The notes under the pieces were generated by a model, which saw nothing but the letters and a program-made list of their open reading frames with translations, did no database searches and had not been told where the DNA came from. The translations under genes were made by a program, and so were the position numbers. Below are positions 18,197 through 26,503 of a DNA stretch of 64,000 nt, in pieces. Origin of the DNA: Parapedobacter pyrenivorans (GTDB taxonomy: Bacteria > Bacteroidota > Bacteroidia > Sphingobacteriales > Sphingobacteriaceae). The stretch lies in the NCBI RefSeq assembly GCF_014636865.1, contig NZ_BMER01000001.1, positions 1,228,718 through 1,292,717 on the forward strand, in the 5' to 3' direction. Every line of letters begins with the position of its first letter. Within the stretch, counting starts at the first letter, position 1.

Positions 18197-18325
18197 AAAT
18201 CCGTTGCAACAAATCGGGGCCGTTATGCGTTATATAGTCAGTTATTAAAATTGTCTTTTCATAATTTAGGTTTATAATTGGTTAGTTAACAAGCCCCGAT
18301 TCTCCCCGTTTCGGGGCTTTGTTTT
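18197..18325 (+). ncRNA. Possible small RNA with alternative hairpins
   Basis: AATCGGGGC (18212-18220) is perfectly complementary to GCCCCGATT (18293-18301). The latter overlaps the 5' arm of a strong terminator hairpin (18291-18319), so the two foldings exclude each other. No protein gene follows on the plus strand, which favours a free-standing terminated RNA over a leader. The 5' end given is a guess. No recognised RNA family. Confidence 0.35.
18291..18325 (+). terminator. Rho-independent terminator
   Basis: AAGCCCCGA (18291-18299) and TCGGGGCTT (18311-18319) form a 9-bp GC-rich stem with an 11-nt loop, followed by TGTTTTT. Orientation is plus from the T-tract position. It terminates an unidentified transcript starting upstream. 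Confidence 0.7.
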
Positions 18326-18465
18326 TGGCCTGTACCGTGGTGTTTTGTACGAGGAGTTCGGCAAACAAACCCCCAGATAATTATACCTGCGGCGGAATGT
18401 GTGAGCTGTTGGCATGAAGTTTTAACGATAATGCATTTTCGGGACGACGCCTAATAAAAGCAAGG

Positions 18466-19023
18466 TCAAAAGCGTAACGACAGATCCAGCAATGATTTTC
18501 TCTTCCCGGTCGTTATCTCCGTGATCCGGATCTGCATAAATGTCTGGCCGGTATGTTCAAGTCGCCGGATGGTTATGCTGTATGAGCGCTTGCGCGGCCC
18601 CGCAGATTGTTTTCCAAGCCATCGCAGGCTGTGTACCTGCCGGTCGTTTTTTAAGCCATCTTCGCGGTCTACCACATTGGCCTCGTCGAGGTATGTTAGG
18701 TCGATGCTATCGATGCTGACCGTATTGCTCTCAAGATTGATCGAGATCTCATCCAAAATTAAATGTGCTGGTCGAGAAGCACCGTAAGTATAGAACCAGA
18801 CGCGTTTGCCATCACTGGCTATGGAAAAGTTTAGTTTTCCCGTTACTTTCATTTCTGCTCCTGCGGTCGAATAGACATCCTCCATGACATCGGCAATGAT
18901 TTCGCCCTCCGGCAACATCGCCTCGATAGCCTGCTTTATCCGTCCTGCGGGTGAGTTGTTCAATTGAGGTCTCGCGTTGAAACCCACCAATAGCAGCATG
19001 GCGAGCAAGATTGGTTCTTTCAT
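18466..19023 (-). CDS. Uncharacterised secreted protein
   Basis: 185 residues starting MKEPILLAMLLLVGFNARPQ, a probable signal peptide. The mature protein is predicted beta-rich, with KVTGKLNFSIASDGKRVWFYT and ILDEISINLESNTVSIDSIDL stretches, resembling small Bacteroidota exported proteins of unknown role. No catalytic motif is visible. It stands alone, with about 700 bp of non-coding or degraded sequence on its upstream side. Confidence 0.65.
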   Translation of the reverse strand: MKEPILLAMLLLVGFNARPQLNNSPAGRIKQAIEAMLPEGEIIADVMEDVYSTAGAEMKVTGKLNFSIASDGKRVWFYTYGASRPAHLILDEISINLESNTVSIDSIDLTYLDEANVVDREDGLKNDRQVHSLRWLGKQSAGPRKRSYSITIRRLEHTGQTFMQIRITEITTGKRKSLLDLSLRF

Positions 19024-19750
19024 GGTATTTTTAACAACCGGGGTAACATAATTTATGAACGCGCCACCTCCTTGTTCTTAGTCGTCTGATGCAAGAACTT
19101 GACAATGGTTTCTTTATTCTGTTGAACTTTTTCCATGCCTTTTACGAAGGTAAACATATCTATGTTGGCCTCCAAACATTTGCACTGTAACGCGTTGACT
19201 GTAATACTATTGATTAGCCTTCTTTGGCCATCGATATAAAGGTGCTTCGCCGTATTTGCCAAATACTTCGGTTCATGCTACCGGTTATACGACATACTGG
19301 CGCGAAATATGAATATGAAATGGCACAGCAACTTGCTGCCGTCGCAGTACGGCAAGTATATATATTGGTAATTCTGCCCAATAAGGAGACTGTTGCGGCT
19401 ATGCAAGAAATAAAGCAAGGCAAAGGCAAGCGATTTGATAGTGTAGATGCATTGTTTAAAGGTGTCTAACTTCAACAGTCTAACATATGTCTAAATATCA
19501 ACTTATAACCTCCACAAAGTTTCTGAGAGACCTCAAGCTACTCAAAAAAAGCGATTTTCCCCTCCCTCCCCCTAATATATAGCAAGTCCAAAAAAAAGAA
19601 CCGAGTGGCGCCGACCGCAGGGAGCGTTACCATTTCGTTGGGCTTGTCATGAAAAACTTAATCCTTACGTAATATAAAAGCCTCATATTTGCATCGATTC
19701 CAATGGTGCACAGCGCGTCAGCAAGAATCCTCAGCAACAACTACAAAAAA
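19024..19750. other. Largely non-coding, degraded intergenic region
   Basis: Apart from a possible antitoxin remnant (19275-19469), no convincing gene is visible. A minus-strand frame at 19053-19262 starts with TTG and matches nothing I recognise. Codon use is unlike the neighbouring genes and A/T content is higher. Confidence 0.5.
19275..19469 (+). pseudogene. Possible remnant of a type II antitoxin
   Basis: A short frame ending in MQEIKQGKGKRFDSVDALF, which resembles the C-terminal tail of RelB/Phd-type antitoxins (a charged helix, then SVD-xLF). The upstream part has no recognisable DNA-binding fold and no toxin gene follows, so it is probably a decayed fragment. ATG 19275 is the only ATG upstream within the better-looking part. 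Confidence 0.3.
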
Positions 19751-20637
19751 ATGAACATCAACAGCTTATTATTAAGCATCGTCGTGCTAAGTATGGCGAT
19801 GGTTTCGTTGCTAGGATGTGGCAACAACCAGCCCGAACGAAGAAAAGGCTTTTCCTTTGCTTTTATCACCGATGCCCATATCAAACCGGACAGCATGGTG
19901 ATCACGGCGTTTAATAAAGCGATCGATAGCATCAACAACGCCGGGGTTGATTTTGTGATTTCCGGCGGCGACCAGGTTTACGATGTGATGCGCGGCAACC
20001 AAGCCAAGAGCGATTCGTTGTTTACGCTCTATAAGACGTTGACCAGCCGCATCCAGGTGCCGGTACACAATACGGTGGGCAACCACGAGTTATTTGGGAT
20101 CTATGACGAGAGCCCCGAAGATTCTACCCATGCCGATTATAAATACGGCATGTTTGCCCGGTATTTTGGCGATACGTATTACGCATTCGATCACAAGGGT
20201 TGGCACTTTGTGGTGCTCAATACGCTGGATGTGGAAGGCAAGCGCTACATCGGGCGCATCGGTGCCGAGCAATTGCAATGGCTCAAAAGGGATCTGGCGG
20301 CATTGCCGGCCGAAACACCGATTGCCGTGGTGGTGCACCTCCCATTGGTATCGGCAATGAGCCAGGTATATCCCAAGCCGGGGCAGGCAACCGATGGCCG
20401 GCCGCTGGTACAGGATCGCGACTCGCTGCATTTGAAGATTATAACCTCAAACTGGTACTTCAGGGGCACCTGCACTGGTTTGAAGACCTTAATGTCGAAA
20501 ACAAGACCCATTTTATAACCGGCGGATCCATCGCGGGGCGGCCCTCTTGGCGCGGCACAAACCATGGTCCGCGGGGATTCCTCGTTTTCGATGTAAACGG
20601 GGAGGATTTCGAGTGGCGGTATGTGGCGTATGAATGA
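19751..20637 (+). pseudogene. Calcineurin-like metallophosphoesterase lipoprotein, frameshifted
   Basis: Starts at ATG 19751 with a lipobox SLLGC. Metallophosphatase motifs follow in order: FITDAHI, SGGDQVYD, TVGNHELFG and VVVHLPL. At about 20402-20427 one base appears to be missing. The original frame ends at 20518 in nonsense, while the family C-terminus (NLKLVLQGHLHWFED through RGFLVFDVNGEDFEWRYV) continues in another frame to 20637. GHLH carries a metal ligand, so the truncated product should be inactive. Family length would be about 295 residues. Either a real mutation or a sequencing error. Confidence 0.85.
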
Positions 20638-20739
20638 TGAAGTCTATCATGGAATTTTTTAAATTTGCTGATGCGCCGACGTGTGAATACGGGCAACCGG
20701 TGTCACGCTACGTATAACACACCACCAATAAAATAGGCT

Positions 20740-22389
20740 ATGCTTCGCAAACTTGTTTCCTTGTCTTTGCTGATAACCTTGCTCTGTTCATGGGATAAGG
20801 CAAACGACCACTATCCAAATAACCGTTATCCTTTAAAACGTAAGCCCTATGTGGAACTGCCCTTAGGGGCCATCAAGGCGAAGGGGTGGCTTTTGGAGAT
20901 GCTCAAAGTATTTCCGCTACCAGCTGGAAACATTGCCAACCGTTCCGCTGGGCAATTGGACATTTTGGGCGGAGTACCGCGCCAGTGATAACCTGCAGGC
21001 GGTTTACTGGCTTTATAACCTCACGGGTCAACCGTTTCTGCTTGACTTGGGAAAGCTGCTGCATAAACAGGGCTTTGATTTTGTCGACATGTTTCTCCAT
21101 CGCGATGGCCTGACGCGCTTTAATAGCATCCATTGCGTCAATCTTGCCCAAGGCATCAAGGCGCCGGTGATCTACTATCAGCAACAGCCTGAACAGCGTT
21201 TCCTGGATGCCGTAAAAAAGGCATTTCCGACATCCGGCAATATAACGGGCAACCCCAGGGGATGTACGGCGGCGATGAAGGGTTGCATGGCAGTAACCCA
21301 ACGCAGGGGTCTGAGCTTTGCTCTGCGGTGGAGCTGATGTTCTCGCTGGAGAAAATGATGGAAGTGACCGGTGATCTGGATTTTGCGGATCACCTGGAGC
21401 GTATTGCCTTCAATGCACTCCCTACCCAGATAACGGATGATTTCATGGACAAGCAATACCTCCAACAGGCGAATCAGGTGATGGTCACCCGCCATGTCCG
21501 CAACTTCTACGAAGATCACAACCACAGCGGTACAGACCTTACCTATGGGCTGCTCACCGGCTATCCGTGCTGTGCTTCAAACATGCACCAGGGATGGCCC
21601 AAATTCACCCAGCACCTGTGGTATGCCACGCCTGATAATGGCTTAGCGGCTTTGATCTACTCGCCATCCGAAGTAACAGCCAAGGTGGGAAACGGATCGG
21701 TTGTAAAAATTGTAGAAGAGACCCACTATCCGATGGACGACCGGCTCACGTTTACCATCCACGTGGTCGACCAAAAGGACAAAGCGGTGGAATTTCCGCT
21801 GCATCTCCGTGTGCCAGCGTGGTGTGTTGAGGCGGCCATTACCGTCAATGGCGTTCCGGATCAACAGGTGAAGGGCGGAGCAATGGCGGTCATCAGGCGC
21901 ACCTGGAAAAGCGGCGACAAAGTGGAACTGACACTGCCGATGGACATCAAAACGAGCCGCTGGTACGAGAACGCCATTGCTGTGGAACGCGGCCCGTTGG
22001 TATATGGGTTGAAGATGGCCGAAAATTGGGAAACAAAGACATTCGGTGAAGCCGAACAGACCCGATACGGAGACACATACCAGGAAGTTACTTCAACTAC
22101 CCCATGGAATTATGGGATTGTCACCTTTCGCGAGCAGGATATCCAACAGCATTTTGAGGTGGTGATTGACGAGCAGAAGCAAAAAGGAACCTACCCCTGG
22201 AATATCGAAAACGCACCCATCCAGATCAAAGCGAAAGCAAAACGGATCCCCTCCTGGCAATTGTACAACGAAATGACCGGTCCACTGCCGTATTCAACCG
22301 GGCATAGTGATGCACCGGTTGAAGAGATTATACTGATACCCTACGGTTGCACTACGTTACGCGTTTCGGAATTTCCACTGGTCAGGTAG
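20740..22389 (+). pseudogene. GH127/DUF1680 (beta-L-arabinofuranosidase-like) glycosidase, deleted and frameshifted
   Basis: The N-terminus (YVELPLGAIKAKGWLLEML) joins at about 20900-20908, in a different frame, to YFRYQLETLP and NWTFWAEYRASDNL. Roughly 200 residues of the family's N-terminal alpha/alpha barrel are absent. A second shift near 21226-21230 (KKAF to DIRQYNGQPQ) returns to the first frame and runs to 22389. The intact part keeps QGSELCSAVE and YPCCASNM, which match the conserved Glu/Cys and Cys-Cys sites of GH127, then the C-terminal beta domains. The gene is dead as it stands; two independent lesions argue against mere sequencing error. Confidence 0.88.
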
Positions 22390-22414
22390 AAGCCAAGATG
22401 AAGGGATATTGTCA

Positions 22415-23140
22415 CTAATCCGTGCTCAATTTTTTAAAGTAAACCATCAAGTGCGTGCGCATCTGGCTCCGGAATTGCTCCGGATCTCCATGCTTAAGGG
22501 TGTTGAGCAGATCCCGGTGGGTTATCGGGCTGAAGTCCTCGGGGATATTGGCAGCAAAAGCAGCGGTATTCTCGCCTAGTTTAGTATATACATGGTCAAA
22601 GACCGGTCTTAGCATCTTTTGAAAGCGCATGATCGTCTTGTTGCCTGAAAGCTTGTACAGCATGGAGTGGAATTCGATGTCGCATTTGACGATATCAATT
22701 TTTTTGGTGGCTTTTTCCTCCTTTTCGATGATCTTTTCCAAGGCGCCGAGATCGGCGTTGTGCTTTCTCAGAAATAACACGTCCCCTAAGCCCACTTCGA
22801 TCACCAATCGCATTTCGAAAATCTCATTCATCGTTTCGTCGTCGAGCAGCTGTGGATCCAGCACGCGCTCCATATTATTGAATACATCCGGTTTGGCGAT
22901 GATCATGCCCCGGTTTTTGCGCGACTCGATGATGCCCAGTGTACGGAAACGAGACAACGCTTCACGGATCGCCGTACGGCTTACGCCCATCGCCTGAGCC
23001 AGCTCTAGCTCCTTGGGTAGTGAATCGCCGGGCTGGAAATTTTCTGTCCGGAGGTATTCCTGTAGGCTCATTTCAATTTTATCAACCTGACTTAAATTCT
23101 CGACTGGGCGCAGTTTTTCAATGGACATTGATGTGGACAT
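22415..23140 (-). CDS. GntR/FadR-family transcriptional regulator
   Basis: 241 residues. The N-terminal winged helix-turn-helix (about 20-90) has LPKELELAQAMGVSRTAIREAL, followed by a helical FCD effector domain with FEMRLVIE, CDIEFHSMLYKLSGN and ITHRDLLNTLKHGD, whose Asp/His residues are candidate metal ligands. E. coli NanR, the sialic-acid regulator, belongs to this subfamily. Transcribed divergently from the 21-gene locus 2 operon. Two copies of TGTCGTACA, the FadR-subfamily operator pattern TGT-N3-ACA, lie between it and susC. Confidence 0.93.
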   Translation of the reverse strand: MSTSMSIEKLRPVENLSQVDKIEMSLQEYLRTENFQPGDSLPKELELAQAMGVSRTAIREALSRFRTLGIIESRKNRGMIIAKPDVFNNMERVLDPQLLDDETMNEIFEMRLVIEVGLGDVLFLRKHNADLGALEKIIEKEEKATKKIDIVKCDIEFHSMLYKLSGNKTIMRFQKMLRPVFDHVYTKLGENTAAFAANIPEDFSPITHRDLLNTLKHGDPEQFRSQMRTHLMVYFKKLSTD

Positions 23141-23168
23141 TAGTTTAAATTACCTTTTTCCAATTTAA

Positions 23169-23190
23169 TATGCTTGCAAAAGTAAGCATA
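23169..23190. promoter_or_regulatory. Inverted repeat over the probable gntR -7 box
   Basis: TATGCTT and AAGCATA form a 7-bp inverted repeat with an 8-bp spacer. The spacer contains CAAAAGTA (23177-23184), which on the minus strand reads TACTTTTG, a perfect Bacteroidota -7 element (TAnnTTTG) about 40 bp upstream of the regulator start. Confidence 0.5.
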
Positions 23191-23208
23191 TCTTTCCAAA
23201 AATAAATA

Positions 23209-23217
23209 TGTCGTACA
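23209..23217. promoter_or_regulatory. Predicted GntR/FadR operator, distal copy
   Basis: TGTCGTACA within ATATGTCGTACATTT, matching the FadR-subfamily pattern TGT-N3-ACA. It lies just upstream of the -33 element of the susC promoter. The same 9-mer recurs at 23272-23280. Confidence 0.6.
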
Positions 23218-23231
23218 TTTTTAAAATTTTA

Positions 23232-23262
23232 TTTGCTTTTATAGTTTTAGTAATTATATTTG
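23232..23262 (+). promoter_or_regulatory. Bacteroidota-type promoter of the locus 2 operon
   Basis: TTTG at 23232-23235, a 19-bp spacer and TATATTTG at 23255-23262. This matches the sigma-ABfr consensus TTTG-N19-TAnnTTTG in sequence and spacing. Transcription would start near 23268-23270, about 40 nt before the susC ATG. Confidence 0.8.
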
Positions 23263-23263
23263 C

Positions 23264-23288
23264 TATACATATGTCGTACATATGTATA
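23264..23288. promoter_or_regulatory. Predicted GntR/FadR operator over the transcription start
   Basis: TATACATATG and CATATGTATA form a perfect 10-bp inverted repeat around TCGTA, and the centre contains TGTCGTACA (23272-23280). It covers the predicted transcription start, a typical position for repression. Confidence 0.7.
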
Positions 23289-23306
23289 CAAACCCAACTG
23301 TATAAT

Positions 23307-26300
23307 ATGAAAAGAGAAAAACCAAAGTTTAAGTGTTTATGGGGTCTTATCCCTCTACTGCTGTTTTCCTTCGGTGTCGCTGCCCAAACCCAGGTGTCGG
23401 GCACAGTGAAGGATATGAGTGGCATCCCGCTTTCGGGTGTAAACGTCAGTGTTGCTGATAGCAACGGGGGGGTAAGCACGGATGATCAAGGCAATTTCAG
23501 CTTAACGATTTCCGATTTGCAGCAATCGCTGCGGTTTTCCTACATCGGTATGAAAGACAGGATCGTGCCGTTGGATGGCCGGCAGGTATTGGACGTTGTG
23601 CTCGAAGCGGACGCCCATAATTTGAGCGAAGTCGTCGTGATTGGTTACGGCCAGCAATCGCGGGCCACATTGACGACATCCATTTCAAAGGTAGACAACA
23701 AGGTGCTGGAAAATATCCCATTTGCCAATCCGGCATCGGCACTGCAGGGTACCGTGTCTGGGTTGCGCGTGCAAAGTACCTCGGGCCAGCCCGGTCAGGC
23801 GCCACGGGTGATCCTGCGGGGTAGCACATCGATAAATAATCCCAACGGCTCTGCTCCCCTTTACCTGATCGATGGGGTGATACGGAGCAACATGGACCAC
23901 CTCAATACCGATGACATCGAATCGCTGCAGGTGCTGAAAGATGCGGCGGCAACATCGATCTACGGCGCGAGGGGATCGAACGGCGTTATCCTGATCACAA
24001 CAAAATCCGGTAAGGCGGGTACCGCACGGATTTCATACGGCTATGACCTGACGACTTCCCAGCTGGGGCGACAGTATGACCTGGTTTCGGCAAAGGACTA
24101 CATCTATTTCCAGCGCCTGGGGATTGCAGCCCGCGGCCTTACGGATCCTACCCAGCTGGCTAAACTGACGCAAGCCTCTAGCGCGGGCACGGGTAACGAC
24201 CTCTCTAAAAATACGGCCTTTACCACGCAATACCTCTCTGCTGAAAATGAACATAAGCTGAATGAGGGCTGGCAAAGCATGCCGGATCCGATTGATCCCA
24301 CTAAAACGATCATCTTCAAAGAAACGGATTTCCAGGATGTATTGTTCAGGACGGGTATCTCACACAATCATTCCATCAATGCTTCCGGCGGGAATGATAA
24401 GGCAACGTTCAACGCGGGAGTCGGCTACTTGACAAATAATGGTATCGCCATAACAACAAACTACGAAAGGCTTTCGGTCAACCTCAATGGTGATCTGACC
24501 CTGCGAGACAACATCAAAGTGTTTGGAAGGGTGTTGTACGCTAACTCGGGCGACCGACAGGTGAGTAACCTATCGAATATCTTTTCGCGCTCAATTGCCA
24601 TTCCGGCTACCACCAAATACACCTACGAGGATGGTACGCTGGCCCCTGGCTTGAATGCTTCTATCGGGAATGTCGCCTATCACCTGAATACACAGGAAGC
24701 AAAAAATTCAGAATCGAACCTAACGGTGGCATTGGGTGGCCGATGGGAATTACTACCGGGCTTCGCATTCGAACCGCAGGTATCGCTATATACCATCAAT
24801 GCAGATAGCCGCTTTTTCCAGAAGGCGTATTACAACGGCCCGCTTCAGTTTGTCGATGCCCGTAATGCAACCGGTGGGGCGAGCAAGCAGGTGCAGCAGC
24901 AGGCGGATGCCTTGTTTACCTACGTGAAGTCTTTTCGAGAGCACAACCTGGATGTCACCGCCGGATTCTCGTATTTCGGGCGGTTGAACTCAGGGCTAAG
25001 CGCCAGCGGACAAGGAGCAGCGTCCGATCTGATTCCGACGTTGAACGCGTCGGGCATGCCTGTAGCTGTAAGTGGTACGGAATCTGAACAGGTAATCGCG
25101 GGTTTCCTATCGCGCGTCAACTACGACTATAAGCAGAAGTACCTCGTTTCATTGAATGCGCGATACGATGGCGCTTCAAACCTTGGCGATAACCACAAAT
25201 GGGGCTTTTTTCCCGGCGTCTCCGTAGGATGGAACATGCACCGTGAAGATTTCTGGGGCGAATCGCTTGCCAACCTGATGCAGCTCAAATTGCGTGCGAG
25301 CTACGGGGTGAATGGCAACATCAGCGGACTCGGCCCGTACCAAGCCCAGGGGCAGTACGCCGTTGGCCAGCGCTACGGCGGCTATGCTGCGATTCAAAAC
25401 ACAATATTGCCCAATATGGACCTGAAGTGGGAGCAGTCGAAAACCTTTAACGTGGGCGCCGACCTCGGATTGTGGAACAACCGCATCACCATGCTGGTGG
25501 ATGTATACCGCCGGGTTACCGACAACTTGCTTACCAGTATGAGCCTGCCGCAATCCACCGGATTTGCGAGCATCCTCACCAACCTGGGTAGCCTCGAAAA
25601 CCGTGGCGTCGAAATCGAGCTTTCGGCGGATCTGCTGCCAAGGGAATCTGCGGTGCAGTGGTTGTTGTCGTTCAATGCGTCCAAAGTGAAGAATAAGATA
25701 CTCAAATTGCCCAACAACGGCATCGAAAATAACCGGATCGGGGGGATATATGTGTGGGATCCGGCACGTGGCGACTATGCGTGGCTAGGGGGATTGCAAG
25801 AAGGAGGCAGGATCGGGGATCTGTTTGCTTACAAACAGCTGAGTATCTACGCGACGGATGAGGAGGCTGCCGGAGGGCCGACGGACATGATTATCCCGGG
25901 GGCAGACAAGACCAAATACGGTGGCAGCGTAAACTGGCTTGATGTAGACGGTAACGGGTTGATCGAAGCGACAGACCGCGTACATGTGGGGAATATCTAT
26001 CCGGTCTGGACGGGAGGGTTCTCCTCTTCGGTGAGTTATAAAAACCTCGCACTGAATGTGCGGATGGATTACACAACCGGTCATACCATCTATAATTACA
26101 CCCGTGCACAGGGTATCGGCCAGTTCGTCGGCGAGAATGGCTTGGTCTCCGATGTGCTGCGCTCTTGGCAGCAGCCTGGCGACCAGACCGACGTGCCTCG
26201 GGTTTATTGGGCCGACCAGCAAGCGCAGAACAACTTGTTCCGCGGAAACTCCAACTACTATGAACGCGGGGATTTCCTCGCCCTGCGGGAGCTTACCTTG

Positions 26301-26486
26301 AGCTACGCGCTGCCTTCACAATGGCTGCAACGGGTGAAAGTGAGCAGTTTGAGGCTCAACGTTACCGGCAATAATTTGTATTACTTCACGAAGTATGAGG
26401 GGCTAAACCCGGAAGAGGGCGGTGACGATAGGGGCCGTTACCCGGTACCGCGCAGTTTCATTTTCGGAATTAATGTAGGTTTTTAA
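23307..26486 (+). CDS. SusC/RagA-family TonB-linked outer-membrane protein (NanO-like by context)
   Basis: About 1059-residue TonB-dependent importer. ATG 23307 gives MKREKPKFKCLWG and a signal peptide ending GVAA; the frame extends upstream to 23208, but that part runs through the promoter and operator. Next come a carboxypeptidase-like domain (VSGTVKDMSGIPLSGVNV), a TonB plug (LYLIDGVIRSNMDHL, VLKDAAATSIYGARGSNG) and a beta barrel ending FIFGINVGF. First gene of the GntR-controlled operon. By analogy with Bacteroidota nan loci it would import sialylated or other ulosonic-acid glycans; specificity is inferred from neighbours only. Confidence 0.95.
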   Translation: MKREKPKFKCLWGLIPLLLFSFGVAAQTQVSGTVKDMSGIPLSGVNVSVADSNGGVSTDDQGNFSLTISDLQQSLRFSYIGMKDRIVPLDGRQVLDVVLEADAHNLSEVVVIGYGQQSRATLTTSISKVDNKVLENIPFANPASALQGTVSGLRVQSTSGQPGQAPRVILRGSTSINNPNGSAPLYLIDGVIRSNMDHLNTDDIESLQVLKDAAATSIYGARGSNGVILITTKSGKAGTARISYGYDLTTSQLGRQYDLVSAKDYIYFQRLGIAARGLTDPTQLAKLTQASSAGTGNDLSKNTAFTTQYLSAENEHKLNEGWQSMPDPIDPTKTIIFKETDFQDVLFRTGISHNHSINASGGNDKATFNAGVGYLTNNGIAITTNYERLSVNLNGDLTLRDNIKVFGRVLYANSGDRQVSNLSNIFSRSIAIPATTKYTYEDGTLAPGLNASIGNVAYHLNTQEAKNSESNLTVALGGRWELLPGFAFEPQVSLYTINADSRFFQKAYYNGPLQFVDARNATGGASKQVQQQADALFTYVKSFREHNLDVTAGFSYFGRLNSGLSASGQGAASDLIPTLNASGMPVAVSGTESEQVIAGFLSRVNYDYKQKYLVSLNARYDGASNLGDNHKWGFFPGVSVGWNMHREDFWGESLANLMQLKLRASYGVNGNISGLGPYQAQGQYAVGQRYGGYAAIQNTILPNMDLKWEQSKTFNVGADLGLWNNRITMLVDVYRRVTDNLLTSMSLPQSTGFASILTNLGSLENRGVEIELSADLLPRESAVQWLLSFNASKVKNKILKLPNNGIENNRIGGIYVWDPARGDYAWLGGLQEGGRIGDLFAYKQLSIYATDEEAAGGPTDMIIPGADKTKYGGSVNWLDVDGNGLIEATDRVHVGNIYPVWTGGFSSSVSYKNLALNVRMDYTTGHTIYNYTRAQGIGQFVGENGLVSDVLRSWQQPGDQTDVPRVYWADQQAQNNLFRGNSNYYERGDFLALRELTLSYALPSQWLQRVKVSSLRLNVTGNNLYYFTKYEGLNPEEGGDDRGRYPVPRSFIFGINVGF

Positions 26487-26503
26487 TCGAAAGAACGATC
26501 AAG

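Larger units (their letters stand above)
18001..18465. other. Intergenic stretch with hairpins, no protein gene seen
   Basis: No convincing open frame. It contains a GCCCC/GGGGC hairpin near 18108-18126, a pair of AACAAATC direct repeats near 18193-18215, and the candidate small-RNA/terminator region described separately (18197-18325). Confidence 0.6.

Noticed and set aside
19053-19262. Small minus-strand gene of 69 codons
   Set aside because: It needs a TTG start, has no recognisable domain or ribosome site, and lies in a degraded region.
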